Of a stretch of 64,000 nt of DNA, positions 22,174-33,777 are shown one piece after another. Within the stretch, counting starts at the first letter, position 1, and every line of letters starts with the position of its first letter. A program made the translations under genes and the position numbers. This DNA comes from Rhodosorus marinus (lineage: Eukaryota; Rhodophyta; Stylonematophyceae; Stylonematales; Stylonemataceae). The notes beneath the pieces are model-generated. The model worked only from the letters and a program-made list of their open reading frames with translations. It searched no databases and had not been told where the DNA came from. The stretch covers positions 248,001 through 312,000 of the forward strand of contig JAMWBK010000003.1 in assembly GCA_029953675.1 (NCBI GenBank), written 5' to 3'.

Positions 22174-23793
22174 CTAGGGCCTCATCCGTTTCGTCAAGTT
22201 CTTTGCAAGAAATGAGTCGCACCTCGAAAGAGCGCAGAATAGAGTATCTCGGTAAGGTCTTAGGTCGTCCGCTGGAGTCCTATTCAGAATCAGCATTGCT
22301 AGCTTTGCAAATCTGAGACCATACCGCAAGGGTAGATTGTATCAAGGACGGGATTAGCCGGCAAGTGGACATCTAGCTGCGTCATTGTGTGCATTTTCGG
22401 AACCTCCGCACCTAACAGAACTACCCAGGTTGGAAGAATTCCGGTCGAAAGCAGAGATCATGTACTTCACTGACTCGCCCTCGGGCTTGCAGCTCGTGAA
22501 CAACCCTTCCACGAGCTTCACTGCTGATTCATTCCAGATTTTCCTACAGGTCTGCTCAAGTGCCGCCTCAGAGAACTCTGGTTTACCAATCTCACGGCTC
22601 ACCCGAGTAAGAACCTCCGCTATATGAAGGGTTGTCGACGTCAGAGTCATGGACGCCGCAAGTGACCGGGAGATCAGGTAGACTTACCGATGGCAACACT
22701 CAGATGGTCTAAGCATTCTGGAAAGAGTGTTTCAAGGGCCGCTCTTGGATAACTCGTGCACAATCGTACTGTACTCGACATGAACTCCCTCGTAGCAGAT
22801 GCATTCAAGGCTACGAGTCGAGGGCAAATTGAGTACTTCATGCATGCGTTGGCGACGCGATAGCACATGTCTTCCTCTGCAGCTTTCCACAAGCGACAGG
22901 GAGACAAGTCAATAATGCAGTACTTTTTACAGGACTAGATGAGCATGCGAGCTTGAGCCTTCACCTTGGAGGAGTTGATCAACCATGAGAGCCAGTGATT
23001 CGTCGGACCAGCTCTTGTCACTTTCAGCAAGTGAGGCCCATAACTCGAGGTGGGTCGAGTTGAGGAATGCTTTGAGGGAAGCTTTTGGTAGTTTCAACCT
23101 CCTCATTGTGTCATTTTGCCTTCCCCACGAATCCAGCGACTTCCACAGTTCTAGCTCATCCCCAACCAGGGATGATTCTTACCAGACAAACGCAGTTATC
23201 GGAGAATCAATCATACAAGGTCTACAGAAACAATGTGCACTTTCTGGCGAGTACTCACGTGGGTCGCGTTGTGTATCCTCAAGTTGCGCAGACGTGTCGA
23301 GGCTCTTTTTCTCGACAAGAAATTGGTGCGAGTTCTCCGCGCGGACTGCCAGAGTCTCGGAGCTCGCCCTGTTCGGAACATTCGGATGATCGGTGTCTCT
23401 CTGATGCTCCTCAATCGGCGGCTCATGTTGATCCCTGGAAGGATAGATCTCTCTCGAAAAGTCGTTCTTCAGCTTCGACTTGGCAGCGTGAAGTATCCGG
23501 CTCTCAAATCTTCCCAATTCAAGGAAACGAGGTTGTGAGCTTGGCACCTTTCTCTCAAAGGAAGAATGAAAACCACCTCACCGATATTCCAACGCCTTAA
23601 GGACAACAGCCAAGTTCCTCTGTTCTCTAATCGGAACGTTTGGGAGTCGCTCGACCGCATCCTTCGCCCATTCAACCGCCTTCACAGGATCATGCTTGCA
23701 AGCCTTCAAACATGCAGAACTACGAAACCGTTTCCCAGGAATCCAACCCTCGTTTGTCCCGGTGTCAACCTTCGTTGAACGAGGTCTTTTCAT
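22174..23793 (-). CDS. FANCE: FANCE-like (Fanconi anaemia core complex) helical-repeat protein
   Basis: FANCE links the Fanconi anaemia core ubiquitin ligase to FANCD2 for DNA interstrand crosslink repair. Six exons, 23793-23582, 23509-23259, 23150-22965, 22876-22688, 22619-22412 and 22312-22174, join in frame (introns 72, 108, 88, 68 and 99 nt) to about 394 aa. The first third is basic, polar and disordered with an NLS-like start (MKRPRST). The second half is a run of paired helices matching the FANCE C-terminal repeats: RRLKLPKASLKAF, SLALMVDQLL, CTSYPRAALETLFPECL, KIWNESAVKLVEGLF and the closing helices RFAKLAMLILNRT and RCDSFLAKNLTKRM, which parallel the family's KFxKLLL and TFLxKSL segments. 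I base the name on this pattern; sequence conservation in FANCE is weak, so confidence is moderate. Acceptor choice for exon 2 is ambiguous (23539 or 23509), both in frame. Confidence 0.6.
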
Positions 23794-24111
23794 GCTCCTA
23801 GGAGCTACAAATTCGCCAATATTGTTTCCATATACTCTCTTCGTCGAAGAGCGACTAAAAGTCTTAGCATCTTCCTGAGCAGAATAGTATTTTCGATATT
23901 TTCAAGTAGGAAATGATCCAAATCCTCTGTCTGCAGCTCCACCTTTCCCGTTCCTCGCGTGAAGCGACAGTCTGTTGCTCCTCGTCAAGTCCAAATCCCA
24001 AACCCTAAACTACTTCAAGCACACGAGTGTCATAGTCTGATATTCAGTTTTTCATTTTCGTTGTAGGAGATGGAGCTGCCCTCTACCTCTACATCTGTGG
24101 GGCTGGATGTA

Positions 24112-24165
24112 GAGGCTTCGAGCGCGATCTATTAGGCTCATCGCCGTCCAGGGTCTGAAGCGTCC
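24112..24165 (+). repeat. Inverted repeat arm A
   Basis: 54 bases matching the reverse complement of 25018-25071 at 45 of 54 positions without a gap. Weaker similarity continues to its left (GGAGCT..CTCTAC). The arm spans what looks like the end of an intron and the start of an exon beginning GGTCTGAAGCG, in a frame reading GLKRPS on the plus strand. Confidence 0.75.
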
Positions 24166-24373
24166 CTCCAGCAGCACAACAAACGTGATTGCGGATGAAA
24201 CGAAGAAGGGTACAAAGGGTTGTGACGACATCAGACGAGAGATTTGCGCCGGGTTCTTGGTTAGAGGACAAGGCGGAAGGATTTGTAGTGGTTCGTTAGA
24301 TAACATCTTGGTCTACTCCAGGCTGAAGGAGGAGCGAGAAGGTTATCCAGGCAAGATTTCCGATCTCAATCCA

Positions 24374-24729
24374 CTAGGTGCCATTCCACAATCGAAATGT
24401 CTGAAGCACGTTCATATCCGAGTTCGGAGCACACTTTTCAATAGAGTCGGATGGACATCCTGTTCCGCGTCCATCTCTCGATTGCAGTCATCAGTTGAAT
24501 TGTTGTGGTGCGCTTGGTGATAGTACCTTGATCTACTCCCGAACGGAGGAGGTGCACGAGGGAAGGCCATCTCCGCCAAGTCTTCGAGGAGCTCAAGAGA
24601 CTCTTCAAGCCAGCTCTGTCTTGGCGGGTTATAAATAGAGATCATGCCATCAGGGAATGATGCTTGACGGCTTTTTAATATAGTTGGACTTGGTCGACAT
24701 GAAGGCACACTTTGAAGAGCATCGTCCAT
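24374..24729 (-). CDS. Possible small two-exon gene
   Basis: An ATG at 24729 opens a frame beginning MDDALQSVPSCRPSPTILK with an internal acidic helix (LEESLELLEDLAEM). A donor near 24522 and acceptor near 24479 would join it to a short second exon ending at 24374. I recognise no family, and the interval around it is full of broken frames, so this may be a gene relic. Confidence 0.25.
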
Positions 24730-25017
24730 GAAAGAAGCGGGGCATGAGACAGAATACTAGCCAAGCTCAAGCCAGGCGTTTACCGCTGAAGGGTGAAATA
24801 CCAGTTACGACCTGAGCAGCTCAGGAGTGCTGTGTTCAGTCGTTCCCCTCGTGCGGTGTTGAGAATCACACCATATCCGCGTTGAGCTATAAGGTGAACC
24901 TGGTACCGACAACAACGTGATTGACTTCCGGGAGCGATAGACCAAAAGCCCGAGGAAGGGACGCCGTCAAAGTCCTTCACAGTGCGGTTGTCAATCCGCA
25001 AGCACGCTGTGCCAGAT

Positions 25018-25071
25018 GGACGCTTCAGACCCTAAGCGACGGTGAGCTGATTAGATCGCGCTCGAAGTCTC
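25018..25071 (-). repeat. Inverted repeat arm B
   Basis: Reverse complement of arm A with nine mismatches in 54. Read on the minus strand, a 54-nt GTAAGA...CTTAG intron would end inside the arm, followed by an exon again starting GLKRPS, so arms A and B look like paralogous intron-exon boundaries in opposite orientation, about 850 bp apart. Confidence 0.75.
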
Positions 25072-25402
25072 TCGTCGAGTCTTACGGTTTCAAAGTAGAG
25101 GAGCTCCACCCAATCAATAAGACTCAAACTGGTGCTTTCCATGGGTTCCCAGACTAACGTAACCCCAGCACAATCCGTCCGGGCGCAAGTTTTTCTCCAA
25201 TATGTATGGGCAAACGCGCCCCTTGACTTCGCTTTTGATGGAGAGACAGGCTCTTCGGTTCTTCAAGATACAGTGCTTGTGTTCCTCGAAGCACTCGGGT
25301 TGAGCTCCATCTCGCGAGTTTTCGTAGCGTTGAGGTGATTGCTCTGCGTGCTCCAGTCAATCTAAGGAGAATACTGTCATGCTCAAAAGTTGTCTCTCGC
25401 GA

Positions 25403-26176
25403 CTAGTCATCGGGCGGGCTTTTCGTGTTCTCTTCTTTCTTCCTCCGCTTGCTCTGGTCTGGTCCATTCTTCTCGCTCTTCAACACCTGGGTAGTTGTAG
25501 GAAAAGTACGGCGCTGAGCTTTGACTTACAGAAACATGATTTGACCTTGTCAGTCAGATAGAATGACCACCTTTCTTAGTCTCCTAGAATGCTTGCTACA
25601 CAAACTGAGCTTTACGAGTGTGGTTTTCTTTGTCCTTTTCTCTTCATAAGAAAATGGAACCTCAAACGTCAGAAGCCCATTGCTCCTTCTACAGCGCTCC
25701 TCCCCGCATACTTGTGAGCCTTTGCCAGTTCTCACTTCTTCTTCTGTACACCATCGGAGACCCAAAAGACCTAAGGGCAGACAAGTTTATATCCTCAGTT
25801 TCCTTCCTTGGATCCAGGTTCTGTTGTGGACGTGGTAGCCGTCCTCACCATCACGGTAGCGAGAAAGATTCGCAATAGCATACTCCTTGAACATCCGATC
25901 GTAGTGCTTCCTTGCCAGCTTTTCCTCATAGCTCATCTCTTCCAAAGGCACATCATCATCCTCTCTCAGAAACTCAAAGTTTTCACGCAGCACGTCAGCG
26001 TCTGTCTTCCTCTTGACTTCCCTATCGGAGTCATCACCTCCATAATACCTCCTTCTATCCCGTTCAGAACGGACAAAACGCTCATTTCTCGTCATTCCAG
26101 ATACTCTCAGCGCAGCATCACGTCTAGAAGCCGAGCCGTAGACTTCTGCTATCGAATCCGACCGATGAAAGCTCAT
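25403..26176 (-). CDS. FRA10AC1: FRA10AC1-family nuclear protein
   Basis: FRA10AC1 is a conserved eukaryotic nuclear protein associated with the spliceosome. Exons 26176-25849, 25770-25571 and 25486-25403 (introns 78 and 84 nt, phases consistent) give about 203 aa. The conserved core is clear: LARKHYDRMFKEYAIANLSR, then across intron 1 GLRWCTEEEVRTGKG, and the zinc-ligand pattern with CGEERC and a later CSKH in a VKLSLCSKH segment. The last exon supplies the lysine-rich tail typical of the family (QSKRRKKEENTK). Without intron 2 the frame would end at 25550 with a shorter tail; I prefer the spliced form because of that tail. The N-terminus is a charged RSERDRRRYYGG stretch. It is divergent from RPC1. 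Confidence 0.88.
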
Positions 26177-27146
26177 CCTCTACGCCTAATAAGTAACGTC
26201 TATTTCAATATATACCTCGTAAAATCCTTCACGCTGCATCAAAGGCCCCATCAACAAACCCATTTGGAGCAATCTGTCCTCTCCAAGCTCAGCTCAGCTC
26301 GTCAAAACCTCTTTTCACCTTTTACGACTTGACTGGCATCAAGCTCTTGAGTTCCGAATTGACCCGCCCCAGCAGAGAACGAAACTATCTACTGGTATGT
26401 AATGAAACGGATTTTTGGAGGGGGCTTGCAACGCCTTTGTAGCTTACCCAACGAATTCCAGTATGTTGCAGACTCTTGAAGGTCAACCAGGTCCGGCTTG
26501 ATACCAAGAACAACCCTTAAAGAAAGGGGACAAAGCTATTTCCTGATATCGAATCAACTGGATTTTGGTATTGAAACGCCTCAAGATATCTTTCTCCGGC
26601 CGAAGAAGAGTCTGTCGCTTTGGACATGGACGTCATCGAGCTTTTGGTTTCCGACGAAGCAAACCGTCCAGAAGAGGACAAATCGATCTGAAGGTATTCT
26701 GCCCCTTAGGATCCAATGCTCGAGATGAATACTAGTTTCGTCTTCGGGTCTTCCGCTTGATGAATATCATGAATTCCAGTTTCCGAAGAATACTAGTCTT
26801 TCTCAAACCTTAAATCCTTGGGCGTGAAGTTTGCTATCCAGCCAGGTTTCCGATGAAGCGGCCTCTTCACAGCCCCCGTCGTGTTGTGAAAGAGCAGCTT
26901 CCTGTTCGAATAGGCAGTTTGGGAAGAGGAAGGAGCTGACCGCCACAGAGGAGGTTGAGCTTTTTGATTTTAGGGTTTGAAATGAAATCAGCAATTGAAT
27001 GATAGATTTTTGAATAGGAACAATGAGCCTGTTGGGAGGTTGATAGGAAGAGCTCCACCCAACGTCAGAGTTGGTTGGGTTTTTGCTTTGAGGTTTTGGT
27101 TTTTTTTTGGTTTTGGTATTCTTCGTCCTCCATTTTGAAGAACGAA
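26177..27146. other. Divergent intergenic region, FRA10AC1 and RPC1
   Basis: Nearly 1 kb between two divergent start codons, so probably both promoters and 5' untranslated regions. Short frames on both strands carry no recognised motif. Poly-T and AT-rich segments lie near 26960-27120, just upstream of the RPC1 start. Confidence 0.4.
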
Positions 27147-30100
27147 ATGAGTGCTGAGGTCGTGGAGAACGCGGAGAAGCATGCTTCTTCAACTTCTCCG
27201 GTAAGAACTAGACAGCTGGTGTAACTCTTGGTTAATCCTCTCCACTCAAATCTGGTGTCTCTCTTTTTGGTCAGGTTGTGAAAGAGCTTGTCCTCACAGG
27301 TCTATCTGAGAAGAAGATCGCGTCTTTAGAGTTTGGGACGTTGGATCCAGGGGAGTGCTCAAAGCTATCCACTATCGAGATTGAAAATGGCGAAATGTAT
27401 ACCTCCAGACGAGATCCAGCTCGTAATGGACCTCTTGATCCCAGGTTGGGTAAGGGTTTCGCGCTTGTCTTTTATGTTTTCAACGCTTTTATGTTTTCAA
27501 CGCATCGGATCTACTGTCGAACCGTGCGTATTGATGTATACCATACTCGTGCATGCACCACAGGGCCCATCGATAAACGCGCTGTCTGTGATACTTGCGG
27601 TTCCGACCTTGCAAATTGCGCTGGTCATTGGGGATGCATTCGGCTCGCGTTGCCAGTATTTCACATTGGATTTTTCAAGACCACCGTCCAAATTCTGCAA
27701 ATGATTTGTAAAACTTGCTCAAGGATATTGATCCTCGAGCCCGAGAGAAGTCAGCTGCTGCAGAGAGTTCGGAGGCCTAAAATCGTACGGGCTTGCAACG
27801 ACCGCACTTTCGCAAGAATTGTGCAGTTTTCCCGCGCTCACCTGTTTCGCGTTTCTCGTTTGGATATTGTAGACTTCGGAGTCACATGTTCGCAACGCAA
27901 TGCTAAAGAGGATCTGGACAAAAGCGAAGAAAAATTCTGTCTGCCCTTGGTGCGGAGCCGTCCAGGGTCCCGTTAAGCGTGTAGGGGTTTTGAAGATAGT
28001 TCACTATCCCCACAACGTGAAACTATCTCGCATCCACCAGCACAGAAAACTTGAGGTTGGTGGCACTTGTGTAAGCAGCCTCAGCGCGCTGGCATTCACT
28101 AACGCGGTGCTCATTTTTAAACGATCTGCAGCTGCAGGATTTTTCTGCAGTGATTTCGAAAAACCCTGAAATTGAAAGACACCTGGGAAAAGCGGCCGAC
28201 GACCTTACTCCCATCAGAGTTCTTCGCCTGTTTCAGCAAGTTCCTGACGACGATGTTGAGCTCCTACTCATGAACCCGAAAATCGGCCGCCCGGAAAAGC
28301 TTTTAATGACCATCTTAGCGGTTCCTCCCGTTTGCATACGCCCCAGCGGTGAGTTTCGTCCGTGTACAGCTGATGTTGAACAAATCCTAAACCCCGGTAC
28401 CTTTGTGCGCTTCCAAAACAGTTTGCGCTGACCCAACTGTTGGGTCGACGGAGGACGACTTGACAATTCTGTTTTCTCAGATTGCCAATACGAACAATGG
28501 AATCAAAGAAGCGCTAAGCAGGGGTAATCCCGTAGAGCAAATTTTCGAACTGTGGGAGTTTATTCAGGTACCTTCTTCTTCAGGCTCGGCAGAACTCCCC
28601 TCCAAGCCGAATTTCAAGCTTTTAGCTCAGTCAGTCTGACCTGCACGGGATCTCATGTGAATGCTTGTAACTGAAGGTGCTTTGTGCTCGGTTCATCAAC
28701 TCTGATCTGCCCGGAGTGCCACCTTCAGTAACGGGAACGAAGCCCGTACGGGGCCTCAGTCAACGACTAAAAGGAAAGACTGGTAGATTCCGAGGCAACT
28801 TGAGCGGAAAAAGAGTGGATTTCACCTCGAGAACAGTAAGACAATCGAGCTTCCTCAACCATCTACTCCGATGAGGTCTACGCCTGACCTTTTCGAAATC
28901 GGGCATTTCTGCAAAAACATTGATTAGGTTATTTCTCCGGACCCGAACCTACGAATTGATGAAGTAGGAGTTCCTATTCGAGTTGCTCGCACTTTGACGT
29001 ACCCAGAAAGGGTGACCAGTCACAACATTGAGCGGCTCCGAAAGATGATACTGAAAGGACCTGACGATTATCCGGGCGCAAACTTCATTGAATTTCCCGA
29101 CAGTACGTTATCAGTCTCCCGAAAGCAGTTTGTCAAATGTTTTTGGATCTTAGTAAGGGCCGTCAACCCACTCTTTCTCTAGAATCGAAGAGATATCTCA
29201 AGTACGGCGATCGTCACAAGTATGCACAAGAGATTGGAGCCGGGTGCATAGTCGAAAGACACCTGGTGGATGGCGACATCGTTCTGTTCAACCGGCAACC
29301 TAGTCTCCACAAGAACTCGATTATGTCGCACAGTGTCAAGGTCGTCCCCTGGAGAACCTTCCGCTTCAACGAGTGCGCCTTTCCCACGAAGCGCGTACTA
29401 TGGATTCCTGCCGCACGAAAATGTAAATCTGAATCCTACGTTTTGGCAACAGATGTGTTTGCGCGCCGTACAATGCTGATTTTGACGGTGATGAGATGAA
29501 TCTTCACGTTCCGCAGACGGAGGAAGCAAGAGCGGAGGCTTCTGAATTGCTTTGCACACTGAGAAATATAGTCACAGCACGAAACGGGGAACCTCTGATT
29601 GCAGCGACCCAGGATTTTTTAACGGTAAGCCAGGCCTGTTCTTTAGAAGCATCTCATTCTACTCGGTCTTTTCGAATCCCTCACCTGTGGAGGACTCGCC
29701 TGCGCATTTCTTGGTTTCCGAACCACTAGGCTTCGTACTTAATTACGAGAAAAGATCGATTCTTTGATCGGGCTGAAGCAGGTAGAATTCTGAGCTTCCT
29801 GATGGACGCGGAGGAGCATGTGGTCCTCCCGGAGCCTGCGATTATCAAACCGATTGAACTATGGACAGGTGAGAGGAACGTACATGGATTAGTAACGAGA
29901 ACTTGATTGTGAGAGTTATGAAGCCTAAATGGTTGATCGGTTCTGCCTTTCAGGCAAGCAGATATATTCGTGCCTATTGCTGAGTGCCGTCGGTTTCGAC
30001 CAGGAGCGTCTACGAGGCTTTACTCTTGAATGCGCTGAGAAGTCGTTCTCACTGCGAGCTATGAAGAGTGACTCTTATCCGCCACATATGTGCCCACAAG

Positions 30101-33100
30101 ATGGGTGAGTATCGGTCTGCAGAGCGAATAAGCAACTCCCCAGTGTTCTCGGCCTCACTCTGCTCGTCCTCCCTAGGTGGGTGGCCGTTGACAATGGAGA
30201 GATAATTTCTGGTCAACTTGGAAAGGGCAGCCTAGGATCGGGCTCGAAGAAATCGATTCTGTACTGCCTTATGAGGGAGTGCGGGAACGAAGTAGCAGCA
30301 TCAGCAATGAACCGTATCGCCAAGTTTTCGGCAAGATGGCACTCGGACGCAGGATTCTCCATCGGACTGGATGACGTGACTCCTTCGGGTCAGCTTACAC
30401 GGCGAAAAATGGAGATCGTACAGGCAGGGTAAGCTACTCAGATAGACGAGCTCGGTGCCGCTGTGCCCTCCATCCTCCCTGTTTCCAAAACATACTCAAT
30501 GTGAGTACAAGCCTGATCCCTAAGTATTGATCCGGTTACGTGCGCTTATTTGCAGGTATGAAAAGTGTGAGGAGATTATAGGCCTTCTCGCAAAAGGAAA
30601 GCTCCAGCCTCGCCCGGGGTGCAATCAGGAGCAAACGATGGAAGCCCTCGTCAACCACGAGCTGTCTGGTATTCGTGAAGAGGGGGGTACGCAGAAGCTT
30701 GCTATTACTTTCTTATCAACGCGCTGAACCTTACGTCAAGGTTTTTCAAGGTTTTAAACTCACCTGATCATGGGACTGAACAATGTTAATAGGCAAGGCC
30801 TGTATAAACGAGATCGACCCCAAAGAAAACGCAGCGCTAGCAATGGCCTTGTGCGGATCGAAGGGAAGCAACATTAATATATCACAAATGGTGGCCTGTG
30901 TCGGGCAACAGACGGTTGGGGGAAAACGCCCTCCAAACGGGTTTTTCGGACGTGCTTTGCCACACTTTGAAGGCGGTGAGTGTTCAGCTCATTCGTGGGT
31001 GTAATTTTTTGTGTTGGTAGCTTCGCAATGGGGCATGAAAGAACTAATACTTTTCTGTACGAATGTTCACAATAGGCTTGAAGGCTCAAACGCCAGCCGC
31101 GAAGGGCTTTGTTCAGAACAGCTTTTTTTCGGGTCTCACAAGCACTGAGTTCTTCTTTCACACAATGGGCGGCAGGGAGGGTTTGGTTGATACCGCAGTG
31201 AAGACAGCTCAGACAGGTACGATCCGGTGGTCAATCCAGTCTTTTCGTTCGAACAGCGAGACTCACTGCCAAGGGCCTTCTGAACTGGATTTGACTTATC
31301 TAGGCTATATGCAAAGAAGGCTGATGAAAGCGCTGGAAGATCTGGGAGTTATGTACGATTCAACTGTTCGAGCAAGCGACGGGTCCGTCGTACAATTCAC
31401 TTACGGTGATGATGGGCTTGATCCGGCAGAAATGGAGAGCGAATTTGACGGAAGACCGCTCAACTTCGACAGGTAAAGCACGGGCTATATGTGCTACAGT
31501 AGTGGACTTCGTTTTTTGAAAGTTACGTATCTAACGTTCCAGGGCGATTCCCGTTGGTTGTGATCAGATCATTCTCGGACGGAAAGGCTTTCAATCGATC
31601 ATCCACAGAACGGGTTCTCACACCAGAGCAGCTGGTTGACCTAGCTGACAATATCCAAGAGAGACCGGACGTATTCAAGATGAATCTCCCGCTCGTCGTG
31701 CGGGATCTCGTGTCCACTATAAAGAAGGTAGTGCTACGAAATTCCTATAGTCATGGTAAGCCAAGCTGTGGGCTCACGACGTTCTGCCTTTTCAAATGTG
31801 CAGAGTGCTCAAAAACACCAAGCCGCGCGTGAGATGCATGATCTGAAGTCGTTCAAAACGGATGAGGACCGCGTTGCGTGGCTAGAGACAGTCGACGAAG
31901 CCTATGGCATAAGACCGAATCAAGTTGAACGGCTTGTCGCAACCATGAAGAGCAAGGTGCTCAAGTGTTCAATTGAACCCGGTACAACGGTTGGAGCGAT
32001 TGGTGCAACAAGTATTGGGGAGCCCGCAACACAAATGACTCTCAAGACTTTCCATTTCGCTGGCGTGGCTTCAATGAACATAACACTCGGTGAGGATACA
32101 AAGCCATTCATGACTGCATCTCTGTGACCCGCGGAATCTAGTTTTCATCCTTTTTGACGAATGTTCTTCCTACATCCCGCAGGTGTACCAAGAATAACCG
32201 AGATTATAAACGCTTCCAAATCAATATCCACCCCCATCATAACGGCTCCTCTGGTAAATGACAGGGACGTCCTCACCGCCAGGATCGTGAAGGGAAGAAT
32301 CGAGAGGACAACCCTAGGACAAGTTGCAAAGTACGTCCGCGTGGTGTATAGAGGCGGCGATGTAAGTGGATGATGATGAACATATCACACGCTAGTTCTC
32401 TCGAACAAGTCACTGAGAAGGGAGCGCACTGTCATCAATCTTTGCAGGTATATATTTCAATTAGGTTGAACGTAGAGGTGATCAGTAAGCTGCACCTGGA
32501 GATAATCATTGGCAGGGTTAGAACCTCAATAATTCGAACGCTGAAAGCGAAGGAGGCGGATGTGACGGTGATGTCGAAGGACAAGATTCATGTCCGTCCC
32601 TCCCAGCACATGAAGGGTTCTCTGTTTTATCAGATCAACAACCTTTTATCGAGATTGCCGAAGTATGTACCGTGCCGCTGGTCGAATTGTCTTGCTTTTG
32701 GATCCACTGGGCGGCGTGACTGAAATAGTTCTGTTTTATTTTTTTCTCCCCCCGTCAGTGTCGATGTGGAAGGCCTCCCAGGTGCGAGGAGGGCGGTGAT
32801 CAACGACGTAAATGAAGGAGCGGGAACACCAAAATACAACCTGCTGGTTGAAGGGGATTGTATGTTGCGAGTTATGACGATTCCTGGCGTTCGGGTGTGC
32901 TAACTACTATAGAGAAATTTCCGTCTTTAAGCCAGCAAGTGCTAACCTCTTCGCAATATTGCGGTTATCTTTTAGGGAGAGGAAACGACTTGCAACCACG
33001 TCGCGGCAGTTGAGAAGACACTTGGCATAGAAGCAGCAAGGAAGACGATTATGAACGAGATCGTATACACCATGGAGAGCCACGGAATGTCTATAGACGT

Positions 33101-33609
33101 TCGACATGTGACCCTGCTCGCTGATGTGATGAGTTTTCGCGGGGAAGTCCTTGGTATCCAAAGGTAAGCTCGGCTCTTGAATCAAAGCGTTGCCAGTTGT
33201 GAGTACTTTTGACCTCGTCGTTAATTCTCCAAACTTGAAAACGTTCGTCCTTGATAGGTTCGGAATCATCAAGATGAAGACGTCGACGCTGATGCTTGCG
33301 TCCTTCGAGACGGCAGTGGACCATTTGTTCGATGCTGCGGTAAGTTTCTTATGATCTCGTAATCGTTTGACGAACGACGGTGGACAACACATAACATCGG
33401 ACTGAAAAGAAAGAGAAACGCCAACAACCCCCCGGAAACAGGTTCACAGTAGGAAGGACGATGTCGTCAGTGTTTCCGAGTGCATCATCCTCGGTGTACC
33501 GATTCCACTGGGCACGGGCCTCTTCAAGTTAATGAGATCGGCTTCCCAGTCTCCGGTTCCGGCTCAACGCCAATTCCTGCTTCGCGATACGTTCAAACCA
33601 ATTTTGTAG
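27147..33609 (+). CDS. RPC1: RNA polymerase III largest subunit RPC1
   Basis: Catalytic subunit of Pol III, which makes tRNA, 5S rRNA and other small RNAs in the nucleus. The gene has many exons separated by short introns, beginning 27147-27200, 27275-27449, 27564-27784 and 27873 onward. Landmarks in order: two N-terminal zinc sites ([16 protein letters not shown], then CPWCG), [32 protein letters not shown], the active-site loop [10 protein letters not shown] at 29472-29501 with its three metal-binding aspartates (the preceding FNECVCAPY is restored by removing the intron 29373-29452), the Pol III bridge-helix region [19 protein letters not shown] at about 30856-30912, [31 protein letters not shown] and the C-terminal [18 protein letters not shown]. 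The Pol III assignment rests on the GSKGSxINISQM and [10 protein letters not shown] runs. No frame-breaking defect was seen. It converges on the Moco sulfurase gene with 168 bp between stops. Confidence 0.95.
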
Positions 33610-33777
33610 ATCCAACTTCCGACCTGAGCAGGCTGCTATCTAACACCCTGGCCATGGTCCAGTATTGTATTACTCTGTAAACATTGTTTTTGTGTTAGAC
33701 CTGTAAAGAGCATGCTTGTTCATCTTGTGCTACAGCGGTCAAGGCCGAGTGTTCCGAACCCTTGCCGCATAAAATAG

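Larger units (their letters stand above)
23794..25402. other. Disordered interval with inverted gene pieces
   Basis: 1.6 kb between the FANCE-like start and the FRA10AC1 stop. Both strands hold short frames that read like protein for 20-70 residues and then stop. The clearest feature is a pair of inverted, 83% identical segments at 24112-24165 and 25018-25071. On the minus strand, 25380-25085 reads as CFEEHKHCILKNRRACL and further open sequence, and 25001-24780 also stays open; these may be exons of a gene I could not join. The left end should include the FANCE-like promoter. Confidence 0.45.

Noticed and set aside
23151-23258. Apparent nonsense codon (TAA) in the FANCE-like gene, suggesting a pseudogene
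   Set aside because: An intron from GTGAGT at 23258 to CTAG at 23151 removes the stop, is 108 nt long like its neighbours and keeps the phase, so the gene looks intact.
29373-29452. Frame break just before the RPC1 active-site loop
   Set aside because: An 80-nt GT-AG intron restores [19 protein letters not shown] exactly, so this is normal splicing.
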